From NCBI GenBank assembly GCA_026706075.1, contig JAPOZM010000003.1:1-50437 (forward strand): DNA of 50,437 nt, read 5' to 3'. This document shows positions 41,714-50,437 of the stretch, piece by piece. A program made the position numbers and the translations under genes. The stretch comes from Gemmatimonadaceae bacterium. GTDB lineage: Bacteria; Latescibacterota; UBA2968; UBA8231. The notes under the pieces were generated by a model. That model had not been told where the DNA came from and did not search any database. It saw only the letters and a program-made list of their open reading frames with translations. Position 1 is the first letter of the stretch, and each line of letters begins with the position of its first letter.

Positions 41714-44611
41714 TCAGTCCCGATGGCCGGGGGAAGACTCGAGCGGACGGGGTTGTGGCGCGTCCCGGGTGTAGTCGCACTCGGGCCAGGTCGAGCACCC
41801 GAGGAAGCGGCCGTGCCGGCCCATCCGGGTCTGCAGCCAGCCGCCGCAGGCGGGGCAGGCCTCGATCGGCTGGTGACAATCCCTGCAGCGGAACCCCCCG
41901 TTCGCCGCCACAGGCAGTCCCTCTCCGCAGGCAGGACAGGGCGGCTGCCGGTGCCGGCAGTAGGGCCAGTTCGAGCAGCCGTAGAAGACGCTTCGGTCGC
42001 GGGCCCTCTCGCGGTGCACCAGGCGTCCTTCGACGCACTTGGGACAAGGGGCCTCCTCCTGAGGGGAGCGCCCGAAGACGGCGACGCCGCGCCCCTCGAT
42101 CAGCTCCTGGACGAATGGGGAAGGGGGGCCCCCGTCGGCGAGAAGGTAGACCTGAATTCTGGCCCGGGTCATGGCGACGTAGAGAAGGCGCCGCTCCTCG
42201 GCGTTGGGATGTTCGTCCGGCGCGGAGAGTACGAGATCGAGAAGGGGGTCGTCGGCGATCTCCGACGGGAACCCGTGTCTCCCGCAGCACAGGCCGAGGA
42301 CCACCGCATAGTCGGCTTCGAGTCCCTTGGAGCCGTGGACGGTCATGAAGGACAGCCGCAGACGTGGGTACTGCCCGGCCAGGCCGGACAGGTCGGGCGG
42401 CTGCAGATGCCGGTAGCGTCCCAGCAACAGCACGCTCGATGCCTCCTGGCGTGCCTCGGCGTCCGCGGCGATCCTGTCGAGGGCTTCGCTCAACAGGGAA
42501 GGACCCTTCTCCGCCGCAAGGCCGACATGCACGCAGGGTCCGTCCACCTGGCGCGTCGAACGCACCTTCTTGCGGATCTGGGAGGGGTTGGCGAGGACGA
42601 ACCGGGTGGCGGTCTCGGCGATCGCCTCCGGACACCGGAAGGTCGTCTCCAGGTCCATGCGCTCGCTGGCGCCGAAGCGCTTCCCGAAGTCGCGCATGAC
42701 GGAGGTGTCGGACCCGGCGAAGCGGAAGATCGCCTGCCAGTCGTCGCCGACGGCGAACAACCGGGCCGCGGGGGACTGGTCGAGCAATGCCTTCAGCAGC
42801 CTCGCCCTCGCGGGAGAGATGTCCTGGAACTCGTCGACCAGGATGTAGCCGAAGGGGCTCCGGTAACGTCCCGCCTCCACGTGTTCCGTCGCCTTGTCGA
42901 TCATGTCGTGAAAGTCGATCTGCCCCAGATCGGAGAGAGTCTCCCGGTAGCGCTCGAAGACCGGCTTGAAGACGGCCAGGAAGGCCTCGGCCCGGAGCCG
43001 GTCGCCGGCTCCCGCGGCCCGGCGGGAGACCTCCTCGAAGGAGAGCTGGGCCCCCTTGAAGTGATGGAGGAAGGTGGCCAGCAGACGCAGGAACGGATCG
43101 ATGCGGCCCTGCCGCTGGAGGACGGCGAAGACCTCGGCCGGCGGGAGCGGAGAGAGGGCGACGCCGTGGGCGGCCAGCTTCTCCCTCAGATTGCGGATCA
43201 AGGCTCCGGCCGCGCGTTCGTGGCTGAAGGTCTCGATGAGGACGGTGCCCTTCTTCTCATGGAGCCGGCGCTTCCACTCCATGGCCCGGAGGTACTCCTC
43301 CTCATCGACGAACGGCGCAGTCCGGCCTTCGGCGTCGACCCCGAAGTGCTCGATGTAGAGCCCCGCCTCCGTGAGATGGAAGTCCGGGCGGTACTGACCC
43401 TTCTCCGAGGTCGCCGTGTAGTGCTCGTAGGGGGCTTCGTACTCGTACGGCACGCCGTTCAGGTAGAGGAAGTTGGCGATCTCGCATTCCTCCATGCTCC
43501 TGACCCTCTCCCCCTTGAGAGAGCGGACGTCGAAGCGGCGGAGGTAGTCCCAGTACTCCCCCCAGTTGCGGAACTCCTGGTGGCTGCGGTAGGGCGCGAA
43601 CTGGCCCATGAACCACCTGAGCACGGCATCCGACACCTCCTCGGCGGCGACCAGTCCGGCGAGGATCTCCTTCAGCAGGTCGTTCAGCGCCCTGCCGTCC
43701 TCCGCCGCCCTGGCGAGTGAGGGGCGCCGGCCCTCGGCCTTGCCGATGATCGACATCCCCAGGCCGTGGAAGGTCCGCACCGTGGCGCCGCTGGCCGCCT
43801 CGCCGAGACGGCCGCGGATGCGTTCGTCGAGCTCCTCCCGGGCGTCTCTTGCGAAGGCGAGCAGGAGCAGCTCCGACGGCCGCCGGAAGCCTCTCAGGAC
43901 GAGCCAGCCGGCCTTGGCGACGATCACCGAGGTCTTGCCGCTGCCGGCCGCGGCGACCACGAGGTTGCGGTCTTCGTCGACGACCACGGCCCGGCGCTGC
44001 TCGTCGGTGAGGGGCCGCGCCTCCACCCGGTCGAAGAACGCCCGGGAGCGCTCCAGCTCACGGACGACGTAGGTCTGGTTGGTCCTCGCCCTGAGGGCCT
44101 TCGGGTTGTCCAGGAACTCCCGGACCGCCGCCAGCATCCCGGCTTCCGGAGCGTCGGAGAGGGTGTCCGGCCACTGGCCGGGAAAGTGGGCGGTCACTTC
44201 CCGGGCGGCGCCCTCGAGATCGCGGCAGAGGCTGCGGCCCACGTATCCCGGCGGGTCCTCGAGCTGCGCCAGGCGCTCGTGGACCGACCGGAGCGCCTCG
44301 CTCCGGGCCTCGAGCTCCCGGCGCCACCAACCGACCCGGGCCGCTTCCAGCGCCGCCGCCAGCGCTTCCGCGTCGGCCCGCGTCAGCCCGGAGACGGCCG
44401 CGGTCCCGGCGGCATGACGGACCCTCACCCGGCCCCAGCGCCACCCTGCCTTCAGCTCCGCGGATTCGATGGCGCCGAGAGGGATCTCCCTGGACCGGGA
44501 AGCACAGGTCAGCCTCAGGGCCGCGGCCTCGACGGTGGCGGCCCTGGCGTCCCGGCTGCGGAAGATCCGGCACAGGACCGACGCGAGCCCGGGCCCCCGG
44601 GAGAAGGTCAC
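41714..44611 (-). CDS. Helicase-IV-like (UvrD/SF1) DNA helicase with nuclease-like insert and C-terminal zinc fingers
   Basis: 965 residues from the GTG at 44611, overlapping the sialidase stop as GTGA. The N-terminal ~100 residues resemble the HelD N-terminal domain. Q-motif LTDEQ (201-205), Walker A AAGSGKTS (221-228), Walker B VDEFQD (592-597), motif III-type GDDWQAIF, motif V TVHGSKGLEADY. At ~405-460 a segment YRPDFHL, YIEHFG, MEWKRRLH resembles a PD-(D/E)xK nuclease core inserted between helicase motifs. C-terminal ~100 residues contain two topoisomerase-type C4 fingers (CPKC-GCSNWPYC, CPAC-GCSTWPEC) and a central ribbon. It is larger than E. coli HelD. It likely unwinds or processes DNA ends in repair. 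The coupling to a sialidase-like gene is odd. Confidence 0.86.
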   Translation of the reverse strand: MTFSRGPGLASVLCRIFRSRDARAATVEAAALRLTCASRSREIPLGAIESAELKAGWRWGRVRVRHAAGTAAVSGLTRADAEALAAALEAARVGWWRRELEARSEALRSVHERLAQLEDPPGYVGRSLCRDLEGAAREVTAHFPGQWPDTLSDAPEAGMLAAVREFLDNPKALRARTNQTYVVRELERSRAFFDRVEARPLTDEQRRAVVVDEDRNLVVAAAGSGKTSVIVAKAGWLVLRGFRRPSELLLLAFARDAREELDERIRGRLGEAASGATVRTFHGLGMSIIGKAEGRRPSLARAAEDGRALNDLLKEILAGLVAAEEVSDAVLRWFMGQFAPYRSHQEFRNWGEYWDYLRRFDVRSLKGERVRSMEECEIANFLYLNGVPYEYEAPYEHYTATSEKGQYRPDFHLTEAGLYIEHFGVDAEGRTAPFVDEEEYLRAMEWKRRLHEKKGTVLIETFSHERAAGALIRNLREKLAAHGVALSPLPPAEVFAVLQRQGRIDPFLRLLATFLHHFKGAQLSFEEVSRRAAGAGDRLRAEAFLAVFKPVFERYRETLSDLGQIDFHDMIDKATEHVEAGRYRSPFGYILVDEFQDISPARARLLKALLDQSPAARLFAVGDDWQAIFRFAGSDTSVMRDFGKRFGASERMDLETTFRCPEAIAETATRFVLANPSQIRKKVRSTRQVDGPCVHVGLAAEKGPSLLSEALDRIAADAEARQEASSVLLLGRYRHLQPPDLSGLAGQYPRLRLSFMTVHGSKGLEADYAVVLGLCCGRHGFPSEIADDPLLDLVLSAPDEHPNAEERRLLYVAMTRARIQVYLLADGGPPSPFVQELIEGRGVAVFGRSPQEEAPCPKCVEGRLVHRERARDRSVFYGCSNWPYCRHRQPPCPACGEGLPVAANGGFRCRDCHQPIEACPACGGWLQTRMGRHGRFLGCSTWPECDYTRDAPQPRPLESSPGHRD

Positions 44612-45774
44612 GGAACGGGGTCGAGGAGGGGATCCACCGTCCACCGGGTCGCCGCCACGTGGGTCACGCTGTCGCCGAGGGTCATGTAGTAGACGGTGAA
44701 CAGCGAGCCGTCCGGGAGCTGGACGGTCCGCGGATACCCCAGGTCGTCGGGGGTGCCCTTGCCGGCCGCGGTGCCATCGGTGGTGAGACCGTCGTCCCGC
44801 AGCACGATCTCGTCCGTCGTCTCCCACGTCTCGCAGCCGTCGCGGGAGAGGCAGGCCCGCACGCCGAAGGGGGCCCGCCGGTACCCGTAGCTGCAGAGGA
44901 CGGCGCCGCTGCCGAGCAGCAACAGGTGGGGAGGGTATCCCCACAGTCCGGTCCTCCTGGCGGGGCTCCACGTCTTCCCGCCGTCGTCCGAGTGGGTCTG
45001 GAAGAGGTACTTCTCTTCCTGTGGAATGCGTTTGCTGCCGCTCGCGATGCGCACCATCGCCACGACGCGGCCCCCCGGCAGCGCCAGGAGACTGCTCTCG
45101 TTGAAGGGATGCTCGCCGCCGTCGTACGCCATCGTCACCATCTGCCAGGTGTCGCCGCCATCCTCCGAGCGCAGCACCCACGCCCGGAAGGGATCGCCCG
45201 CCGCGGCGCTGCCGTAGACCTGGTGCAGGATGGTATCGTCGGCCAGGACACAGCTCTTCAGGTCGGACCCGTTGCGGATCAGGGCGAAGAAGGGCAGCTC
45301 TTCGCCGCTCCGGAGCAGACGGTGTTCCCAGCCGCTCTCTCCCGGCCGCTTGCGCGACATCCGCAGGCTGTGCTCCACGTGGATGCGGTCCCGGAACTCC
45401 TCCACCGCAAAGCCGCGCCCCTCGAACTCTTGCCGGTGTCCGGGCGGGTAGGCGTTGACGGGCCGGGAGATCCGGATCTGGGTGCCGTCGCTCAGCACCG
45501 CGCTCCTCAGCGCCTCGGGGCACTCGCAGTAGCCGTCGTCCCTCCCCTCCTCCAACCAGCTCTCCCCGCCGTCCGGAGAGAACAGTTCCACGTGGCCCGT
45601 CGCACCTCCCGCCAGTCCACCGGAGTGAGAGTGAGCGGCCCCCTCGACGCCGCGCGCCAGCGGCGTGTGGGAGTTCCAGTTGAAGCCCACCCAGAGCTCG
45701 TCGCGGTCTCCCCTGACCACGGTGGGGAAGCTGGAGTACCGCTCCGGGTGCCAGTACAATACCGAGTGATTCAT
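44608..45774 (-). CDS. Sialidase-like (BNR repeat) hydrolase (second)
   Basis: 388 residues from the ATG at 45774; upstream frame extension overlaps the divergent gene and is not used. Asp-box-like repeats SPDGGESW, SEDGGDTW, SDDGGKTW and SRDGCETW. It shares GYPPHLLLLGSG, YRRAPFGVR and DDLGYPRTVQL with the plus-strand paralogue at 7.7-8.9 kb. No signal peptide. Divergent from the propeller glycosidase (start to start 55 bp), suggesting joint control, and coupled to the helicase gene by a 4-bp overlap. Confidence 0.8.
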   Translation of the reverse strand: MNHSVLYWHPERYSSFPTVVRGDRDELWVGFNWNSHTPLARGVEGAAHSHSGGLAGGATGHVELFSPDGGESWLEEGRDDGYCECPEALRSAVLSDGTQIRISRPVNAYPPGHRQEFEGRGFAVEEFRDRIHVEHSLRMSRKRPGESGWEHRLLRSGEELPFFALIRNGSDLKSCVLADDTILHQVYGSAAAGDPFRAWVLRSEDGGDTWQMVTMAYDGGEHPFNESSLLALPGGRVVAMVRIASGSKRIPQEEKYLFQTHSDDGGKTWSPARRTGLWGYPPHLLLLGSGAVLCSYGYRRAPFGVRACLSRDGCETWETTDEIVLRDDGLTTDGTAAGKGTPDDLGYPRTVQLPDGSLFTVYYMTLGDSVTHVAATRWTVDPLLDPVP

Positions 45775-45829
45775 GGGCGTCCGATCGCAGTCGTCCAAGA
45801 TAGCCAGGGCCTGGGAGGGCGCGAACCGC

Positions 45830-47374
45830 ATGGATATCGGATCGAGGAAGCAGCTCTTCGTGGACGATCGCTTCATCGCCGCCGGCCGCGGGGTGGAGCG
45901 GGTGATGAACCCACCCCACCAGGCCCCGGAGCCGGTGGTGACCGCCGGCGCCCCGTGGGAAGATCCGTCCGACACGAGCCTTGGCATCTACAGCAGCGTG
46001 CTGGGGGAGGATGACGGCCGCGTCCGGCTGTGGTACCACGTGCGCAGGGCCAGGGAGGATTCCGAGAGGAGCCTGGACCAGGCCTGGGTGGGCTATGCCG
46101 AGTCGACGGACGGCATCCACTTCGACAAGCCGGAGCTGAATCTCATCGAGGAGGGCGGGTCGACGGCCAACAACATCGTCATCCCCGGCAAGATCGGCGG
46201 CAGCTCGGTCTGGATCGACCCCAAGGCTCCACCCGAGGAGCGCTACAAGAACCAGTCGAAGGTCTACAATCCCGACGTGGCGATGCAGTTCCACATGCAC
46301 GGCTCGCCGGACGGCATCCACTGGAAATGGCTTCGCCGCCTGCAGCTCCCGCACCGGGGCGGCTGGGACACGCAGAGCATCATCTTCCGGGACCCCGCCA
46401 TCGGACGCTACGTCCTCTACACCCGCCGCTGGGTCGCGAAGCGCCACACCACCGCCGAGGGCAACGAGAACTACCGGACCGTCAGACGGCTCGAGTCCGA
46501 CGATCTGATCGACTGGGACAACCAGAAGACGGTCATGTGGCCGGACGAGGACGACCTGGCCACGTACGAGACCGGGGCGCCGCTGGATGCCACGGCGCCG
46601 GAGAAGCCCTACGGCCGGACGGCGATGGACTACTACGGCGCCACCGTCTTCAAGTATCCGGACCCGGACGGCGTCTACGTCATGCTCGCGAACGCCAACT
46701 GGTACTGGTTCAACCGCGAGCCGGTGGTGACCACGGTCCGCGACGACATGGACGTCCTGCGCACCGAGACCCAGCAGATCTACGGGCCCAGCCGCTTCGA
46801 CGTGCGCCTGTCGGTGAGCCGCGACGGGGTGAGCTTCGAGCGCTGCGGCGGACGCCGGCCCTTCCTGAGTCCGGGGGCCGAAGGCAGCTACTCCTCCCGC
46901 ATGGTCTGGGCCATGCCCCACCCGGTGCGGATGGGGGACGAGATCTGGATCTACTACAGCGGCACCAACCGGGACCACGACGGCCTCGTCGACCCGGCGG
47001 GCGGGGGCCTGCTTTCCGGCATCGGCCGCGCGGTGCTGCGGCTGGACGGGTTCGTCTCGGCCGACGCGGGCTACGGCGGCGGCGAGATCGTCACGCCCGT
47101 CGTCCGCTTCGAGGGGGAGCGTCTGGAGCTGAACCTCGACACCGGCGGCGGCGGCGCCGTGCGCGTGGAGCTTCAGGATGGCGAGGGCCGGCCGCTCCGC
47201 GGCTACACGGAGGAGGATGCCTCCTGGATCTGCGGGAACTCGGTGCGCATGCCGGTCCGCTGGGGGGACAGCGGCGGTGTCGGCCCTCTTGCCGGCCAAC
47301 CCGTCCGGATCCGCTTCGTCATGCGCGACTGCAAGCTCTACGCCTTTCAGTTCGTCGGGACCGCGGGCTCGTGA
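45830..47374 (+). CDS. Five-bladed propeller glycosidase-like protein (GH32/43-like)
   Basis: 514 residues from the ATG at 45830 (GGGAGGG 8 bases upstream). It opens KQLFVDDRFIAAG and contains YAESTDGIHFDKPEL, SPDGIHWKW and SVSRDGVSFE, strand-turn motifs of GH32/GH43/DUF-type beta-propellers. WAMPHPVRMGDEIWIYYSGT is the usual fifth-blade motif. The C-terminal ~110 residues are beta-sandwich-like (RVELQDGEGRPLRGY, IRFVMRDCKLYAFQF), seen in GH32-like enzymes. No signal peptide is visible. A role in oligosaccharide breakdown is inferred with its divergent sialidase-like partner; catalytic acids were not assigned. Confidence 0.75.
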   Translation: MDIGSRKQLFVDDRFIAAGRGVERVMNPPHQAPEPVVTAGAPWEDPSDTSLGIYSSVLGEDDGRVRLWYHVRRAREDSERSLDQAWVGYAESTDGIHFDKPELNLIEEGGSTANNIVIPGKIGGSSVWIDPKAPPEERYKNQSKVYNPDVAMQFHMHGSPDGIHWKWLRRLQLPHRGGWDTQSIIFRDPAIGRYVLYTRRWVAKRHTTAEGNENYRTVRRLESDDLIDWDNQKTVMWPDEDDLATYETGAPLDATAPEKPYGRTAMDYYGATVFKYPDPDGVYVMLANANWYWFNREPVVTTVRDDMDVLRTETQQIYGPSRFDVRLSVSRDGVSFERCGGRRPFLSPGAEGSYSSRMVWAMPHPVRMGDEIWIYYSGTNRDHDGLVDPAGGGLLSGIGRAVLRLDGFVSADAGYGGGEIVTPVVRFEGERLELNLDTGGGGAVRVELQDGEGRPLRGYTEEDASWICGNSVRMPVRWGDSGGVGPLAGQPVRIRFVMRDCKLYAFQFVGTAGS

Positions 47375-47445
47375 GCGGCCCCCTCGGGCCGCCCGGCGAT
47401 CGAGGGCACGAGCAGGCCGGGAGGTACCGTATATTTGTTGCAATC

Positions 47446-49023
47446 ATGGACGCGATGTGCCCGATGAGAGCGGGACCTTGGCGTGCCTGCCGCGGCCGGA
47501 TCCTGATGCCGGCCGCCGTTGCCTGTTTCATCTCGGCCTGCTCCCTCGCACCGAAGCAGATTCCCCCGGCTCTCGAAGCGGTCGAGGCGTTGCCGGCCGG
47601 GTTTGCCGGCAGTGAAGCCGCCGGCCCGCACCAGCCGCTGCAGTGGTGGAAGAGCTTCGCGGACCCGGCCCTCGACCGGGTGATCGCGGCGGCCCTCGCC
47701 TCGAACTTCGACCTGGCCGGGGCGGTCGCCCGGGTCGACCAGGCCCGGGAGCGGGAACGCATCGCCAAGGCCTCGGCCTTTCCCATCCTTCAGCCCTCCG
47801 CCGCCGTCAGCGACTCCGACACACCCACCAACGCCGGCATCGGCGCCCAGTTCGACGAGCTGGGACTGGGGTCGGACCAGGCTGGAGCTTTCGGGATCGT
47901 CCTCCCCGACCGGCTCGGCCTGACCACCTACACCGCCGCCGCCGAAGTCGCCTACGAGCTGGACTTCTGGGGCCGCAACCGCAACGACGCCCGCGCCGCC
48001 GGAGCGCAGCGGCTGGCTTCGGAGTCGGACTACCTCACGGCCCGCATGGGGGTGCTGGCCGAGACCGTGCGGACCTGGCTGGAGATCGTCAACCTGCGCC
48101 GCCAGCGGGAGCTGGCCGGCGGGATCGTGGAGCTGCTGCAGGAGAGGGAATCGCTGGCCGAATCCCGCTATGATCGCGGGCTGACGGACGCCAGCGGGCC
48201 CCGTGCGGCGCGCCAGAGTCTGCGGAACGCCCAGGCCGAGCTGCCGCAGATCGAGGCCCTGCTGGCGGATGCGGAGGGCCGTCTCTGGGTGCTCCTGGGG
48301 GGCTACCGCGACGAGCGGGCCGGGCTTCTCCCCCATACACCGACCTCCGCCGCGGCGCTCGAACCGGTGCCGGCGGGAATTCCGGCGGATCTCCTGGTGC
48401 AGCGGCCCGACGTCCGGGCGGCGAGGCAGCGGGCGGAAGCGGCCCGGTACGCCGTCGGCGCCCGCCGTGCGGAGCTGCTGCCGAGGTTGTCTCTCCACGG
48501 TTCCATCGGGGTGCAGAGCGCCGAGGCCGGTGAGTGGTTCGATCCGGACCAGTGGTTCCGCAACCTGACCGTGAACCTGCTCGGCCCCGTCTTCCAGGGT
48601 TCCCGGCTGCGCGGCAATGTCGCTCTGGCCGAGGCCCGGCTGAGGGAAGCGGCCGCCGCCTACGGGCGGACCGTGGTGACCGCGGTCAACGAGGTCGAGG
48701 CCGCTCTCGCGGGTCTGGAGGCCGGCCGCCGACGCCACTCGCTGCTGGTCTCCCTGGCGGAGGAAGCCGGCGCCGAAGCGGACCTGCAGGAGCGGCGGTA
48801 CCTCTCCGGAGTGGGCGAGTACGAGGCCTGGCTGGCGGCGGCGCAGGTGCACCTGGGCGCGCAGTCGGTGCGGGCGGCGGCCGAGCGCGACCTGGGGTAC
48901 TCCCGTCTCGCTCTGCACCGCGCACTGGGAGGGGCGTGGACCGCCGGCGACCGGGAAGCCGTCCAACAGGAGGACGCAGCCGCCGTCGACCCGGCACCCG
49001 TTCCTGCAACTACCACGGAGTAA
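47446..49023 (+). CDS. NodT-family outer-membrane efflux lipoprotein
   Basis: 525 residues. The leader ends in a lipobox (FISAC, Cys32 in this reading). Two repeats of the outer-membrane factor fold are present: WWKSFADPALDRVIAAALAS with NFDL, and VQRPDVRAARQRAEAARYAV plus LLPRLSLHGSIG, which is the standard second half (RPDVRAAE/Q). YELDFWGRNR is the family's 'DFWGR' strand. It is first in an RND efflux operon and would form the outer-membrane channel. An ATG at 47464 is an alternative start. Confidence 0.92.
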   Translation: MDAMCPMRAGPWRACRGRILMPAAVACFISACSLAPKQIPPALEAVEALPAGFAGSEAAGPHQPLQWWKSFADPALDRVIAAALASNFDLAGAVARVDQARERERIAKASAFPILQPSAAVSDSDTPTNAGIGAQFDELGLGSDQAGAFGIVLPDRLGLTTYTAAAEVAYELDFWGRNRNDARAAGAQRLASESDYLTARMGVLAETVRTWLEIVNLRRQRELAGGIVELLQERESLAESRYDRGLTDASGPRAARQSLRNAQAELPQIEALLADAEGRLWVLLGGYRDERAGLLPHTPTSAAALEPVPAGIPADLLVQRPDVRAARQRAEAARYAVGARRAELLPRLSLHGSIGVQSAEAGEWFDPDQWFRNLTVNLLGPVFQGSRLRGNVALAEARLREAAAAYGRTVVTAVNEVEAALAGLEAGRRRHSLLVSLAEEAGAEADLQERRYLSGVGEYEAWLAAAQVHLGAQSVRAAAERDLGYSRLALHRALGGAWTAGDREAVQQEDAAAVDPAPVPATTTE

Positions 49024-49029
49024 GACCTC

Positions 49030-50232
49030 ATGTCCCGCATTGGCCGTGTCGTTTCCCGAACTCGCAGCTTTCTGATAGCGGGCGTGATCCTTGGTGGTTC
49101 CGTGGGCCTGGCCGCACTTCTGGTCTCCCTGGCCCCCGAGCCGGCCCGCACCGAGCCGCCGCCGCCGATCCCCTTCGCCCAGACGGCGCGGGTCACGGCC
49201 GAGTCCGGCGCCCTACCCGTGTACGGGGGGGGTACGGTGCGGCCGAGCGCCCAGATCGATGTCGCGCCGCAGGTGGGCGGCCGGGTCGTGTGGGTGGACC
49301 CGGGATTCCAGAGCGGCGGCCGGGTCAAGGCGGGCCAGACGCTCTTCCGCCTCGAGGAGGCGGACTATCTCTACCGGGTGCGGGAAGCGAGGGCCAGTCT
49401 CGCCGCCCGCCGCGTGGCCCTGCTCCAGGAAGAGGAACGGGCGGCGATCGCCCGCGCCCAGTACCAGCTCTACTCCGGGCGGCAGGGGGACACGCCTTCG
49501 CAGCCGCCCGCCAATCCCCTCACCCTGAGGGAGCCCCAGCTGGAGGCGGCCCGTGCCGCCCTCGGCCGCGACGAGGCCCTCCTGGCCGCCGCGGATCTCG
49601 CCCTCTCCAGGACCCGGGTGACCGCCCCCTTCGACGGCTTTGTCCGCGAGGAGTCCGTCGGCGTGGGACAGATCGTCGCCCCCGGCCAGCCCGTGGGGCG
49701 GCTCTTCGCCGCCGACGCGGTCGAGGTGGTGGTGCCCGTGACCAACGCCGAGGCAGAGCTGATTCCGGGACTGTGGGACCTCGAACCCGGCGACGGGGAC
49801 CGGCGGGTGGCGGTGCGGGTGGTCGCCCGGTACGGCGGCGGGACCCACGCCTGGCAAGGCTACGTCGACCGGGGCGAGACATCCGTCGACGAGCGGACGC
49901 GCACCGTCGACGTGATCGTGCGCGTGCCGGACCCGTTTGCCGGCGGCAACCCGCCATTGCTGGTGGGTGCCTTCGTGGAGGTGGAGATCGAGGGCCTCCG
50001 GCTGGACCGCTACTTCAAGGTGCCCCGAGCCGCGCTGCGGCCGGGGAACGAGGTCTGGCTGGCCGGGCAAGGCGGCCTGGTGAGCATCGTCCCCGTGCAC
50101 GTCCTGCAGCGCGGCGATGACGAGGTCTTCGTGACCGGCGGCCTGGAGAGCGGCGGGACCGTGATCACCGGGGGGATCCGGTTCGCCACCGAGGGCATGC
50201 GCGTCCTGACGGACGCCGACCCGACCCCATGA
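49030..50232 (+). CDS. RND efflux periplasmic adaptor (HlyD-like membrane-fusion protein)
   Basis: 400 residues. An N-terminal membrane anchor (FLIAGVILGGSVGLAALLV) precedes a lipoyl half-motif VRPSAQIDVAPQVGGRVVWV, a helical hairpin (residues ~115-180), and the second lipoyl half TRVTAPFDGFVREESVGVGQ. A beta-barrel and C-terminal domain follow (VDERTRTVDVIVRVPD). It lies 6 bp after the outer-membrane factor and overlaps the pump start as ATGA. Confidence 0.92.
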   Translation: MSRIGRVVSRTRSFLIAGVILGGSVGLAALLVSLAPEPARTEPPPPIPFAQTARVTAESGALPVYGGGTVRPSAQIDVAPQVGGRVVWVDPGFQSGGRVKAGQTLFRLEEADYLYRVREARASLAARRVALLQEEERAAIARAQYQLYSGRQGDTPSQPPANPLTLREPQLEAARAALGRDEALLAAADLALSRTRVTAPFDGFVREESVGVGQIVAPGQPVGRLFAADAVEVVVPVTNAEAELIPGLWDLEPGDGDRRVAVRVVARYGGGTHAWQGYVDRGETSVDERTRTVDVIVRVPDPFAGGNPPLLVGAFVEVEIEGLRLDRYFKVPRAALRPGNEVWLAGQGGLVSIVPVHVLQRGDDEVFVTGGLESGGTVITGGIRFATEGMRVLTDADPTP

Positions 50233-50437
50233 GTCCCGACAACGGCAATCACGGGGAACGGCCCGGACCGCTCGCCTACATGGCGGGCAACGGAGTTGCC
50301 GCCAATCTGCTGATGTGGGCCATCATCGCCGCCGGGCTGGTGTCGCTCACCGGCATCGAGCGGGAAGCCTGGCCGACCACCCCCTTCTACCATATCGAAG
50401 TCTCCATGGCCTATCCCGGCGCCACGCCGGAGGAGAT
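50229..50437 (+). CDS. RND efflux pump inner-membrane subunit (5' part, cut by window end)
   Basis: The first ~69 residues: a hydrophilic start, then VAANLLMWAIIAAGLVSLTG as transmembrane helix 1 and the conserved VSMAYPGATPEE at the porter-domain beginning (RND pumps have 'V.YPGASPEE'). ATGA overlap with the adaptor gene shows translational coupling. The remaining ~950 residues expected for the family lie outside the window. Confidence 0.9.
   Translation, partial: MSPDNGNHGERPGPLAYMAGNGVAANLLMWAIIAAGLVSLTGIEREAWPTTPFYHIEVSMAYPGATPEE

Noticed and set aside
44612..47443. Extension of the helicase reading frame upstream for ~940 codons
   Set aside because: The frame stays open only because of high G+C. 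It runs antisense to, or out of frame with, the sialidase-like and propeller genes, and lacks protein-like motifs, so the helicase is started at the GTG overlapping the sialidase stop.
46030..47445. Upstream extension of the outer-membrane factor frame
   Set aside because: It overlaps the propeller glycosidase in another frame with Arg/Pro-rich text. The ATG at 47446 is followed by a proper lipoprotein leader.
1..50437. CRISPR arrays, tRNA or rRNA genes, insertion sequences
   Set aside because: No regularly spaced short repeats, no cloverleaf or rRNA-like blocks, and no transposase motifs or terminal inverted repeats were found in reading the window; the repeats present are gene fragments.

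Overview
The window is high-G+C bacterial DNA (single 60-base lines counted by hand reach 75-80% G+C) with short or overlapping gene junctions and frequent GTG/TTG starts. Several secreted proteins end in a 'PNPFN...' FlgD-Ig-like tail. Phytanoyl-CoA-dioxygenase-like, Gfo/Idh/MocA, RraA, mannonate-dehydratase-like, sialidase-like and NHL/SMP-30 genes are common. This mix is typical of uncultivated FCB-type lineages (Latescibacterota or similar); that placement is inference from gene content. No rRNA, tRNA, CRISPR array or transposase gene was found.

Layout. 1-6.1 kb (minus): a secreted-protein array of one frameshifted TIM-barrel/fibronectin gene, two near-twin beta-propeller genes with FlgD-like tails, and a frame-broken fibronectin/cadherin/FlgD chimera, tied together by a ~545-bp near-identical direct repeat. 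6.4-6.7 kb (plus): a shard of a GAF sensor-kinase/OmpR-regulator hybrid gene. 6.8-18.2 kb: a catabolic region with a plus-strand trio (amidohydrolase, sialidase-like, secreted glycosidase-like), a tightly coupled minus-strand five-gene operon (PhyH, aldo/keto reductase, cupin, RraA, mannonate dehydratase-like), a Gfo/Idh/MocA oxidoreductase, an A+T-richer NYN ribonuclease gene behind a promoter-hairpin-terminator leader, and a DUF362 gene. 18.3-20.2 kb: a secreted WD40-like protein with a FlgD-like tail. 20.2-21.7 kb (minus): a second, larger wreck of the same hybrid kinase family, fused to a stray ROK-kinase 3' end.

21.8-28.9 kb: a lower-G+C block with a broken DUF2188-like gene, two related lipoproteins and a giant secreted HEXXH protein whose base composition jumps abruptly near 26.75 kb. 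28.9-38.3 kb: ROK kinase and MATE transporter, a methyltransferase, a 2-hydroxyacid dehydrogenase, a Cache-domain protein, an atypical protein kinase, a secreted HEQIH protein, a zinc-type alcohol dehydrogenase, SMP-30 and NHL propeller genes. 38.4-41.6 kb: a PhyH gene facing a compact DUF1538-DUF1538-PII-like-CBS operon. 41.7-47.4 kb: a helicase-IV-like gene coupled to a sialidase-like gene, and a divergent glycosidase-like propeller. 47.4 kb to the end: an RND efflux operon (outer-membrane factor, membrane-fusion protein, start of the pump).

How it fits together: most intact genes point to scavenging and oxidising sugars or sugar acids (propeller hydrolases outside; dehydrogenases, dehydratase and aldolase inside) plus export. 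The striking feature is mosaicism. Gene ends, tails and kinase shards have been copied and rejoined at several places, and the two kinase wrecks lie in inverted orientation at the edges of the 6.7-20.2 kb catabolic region.
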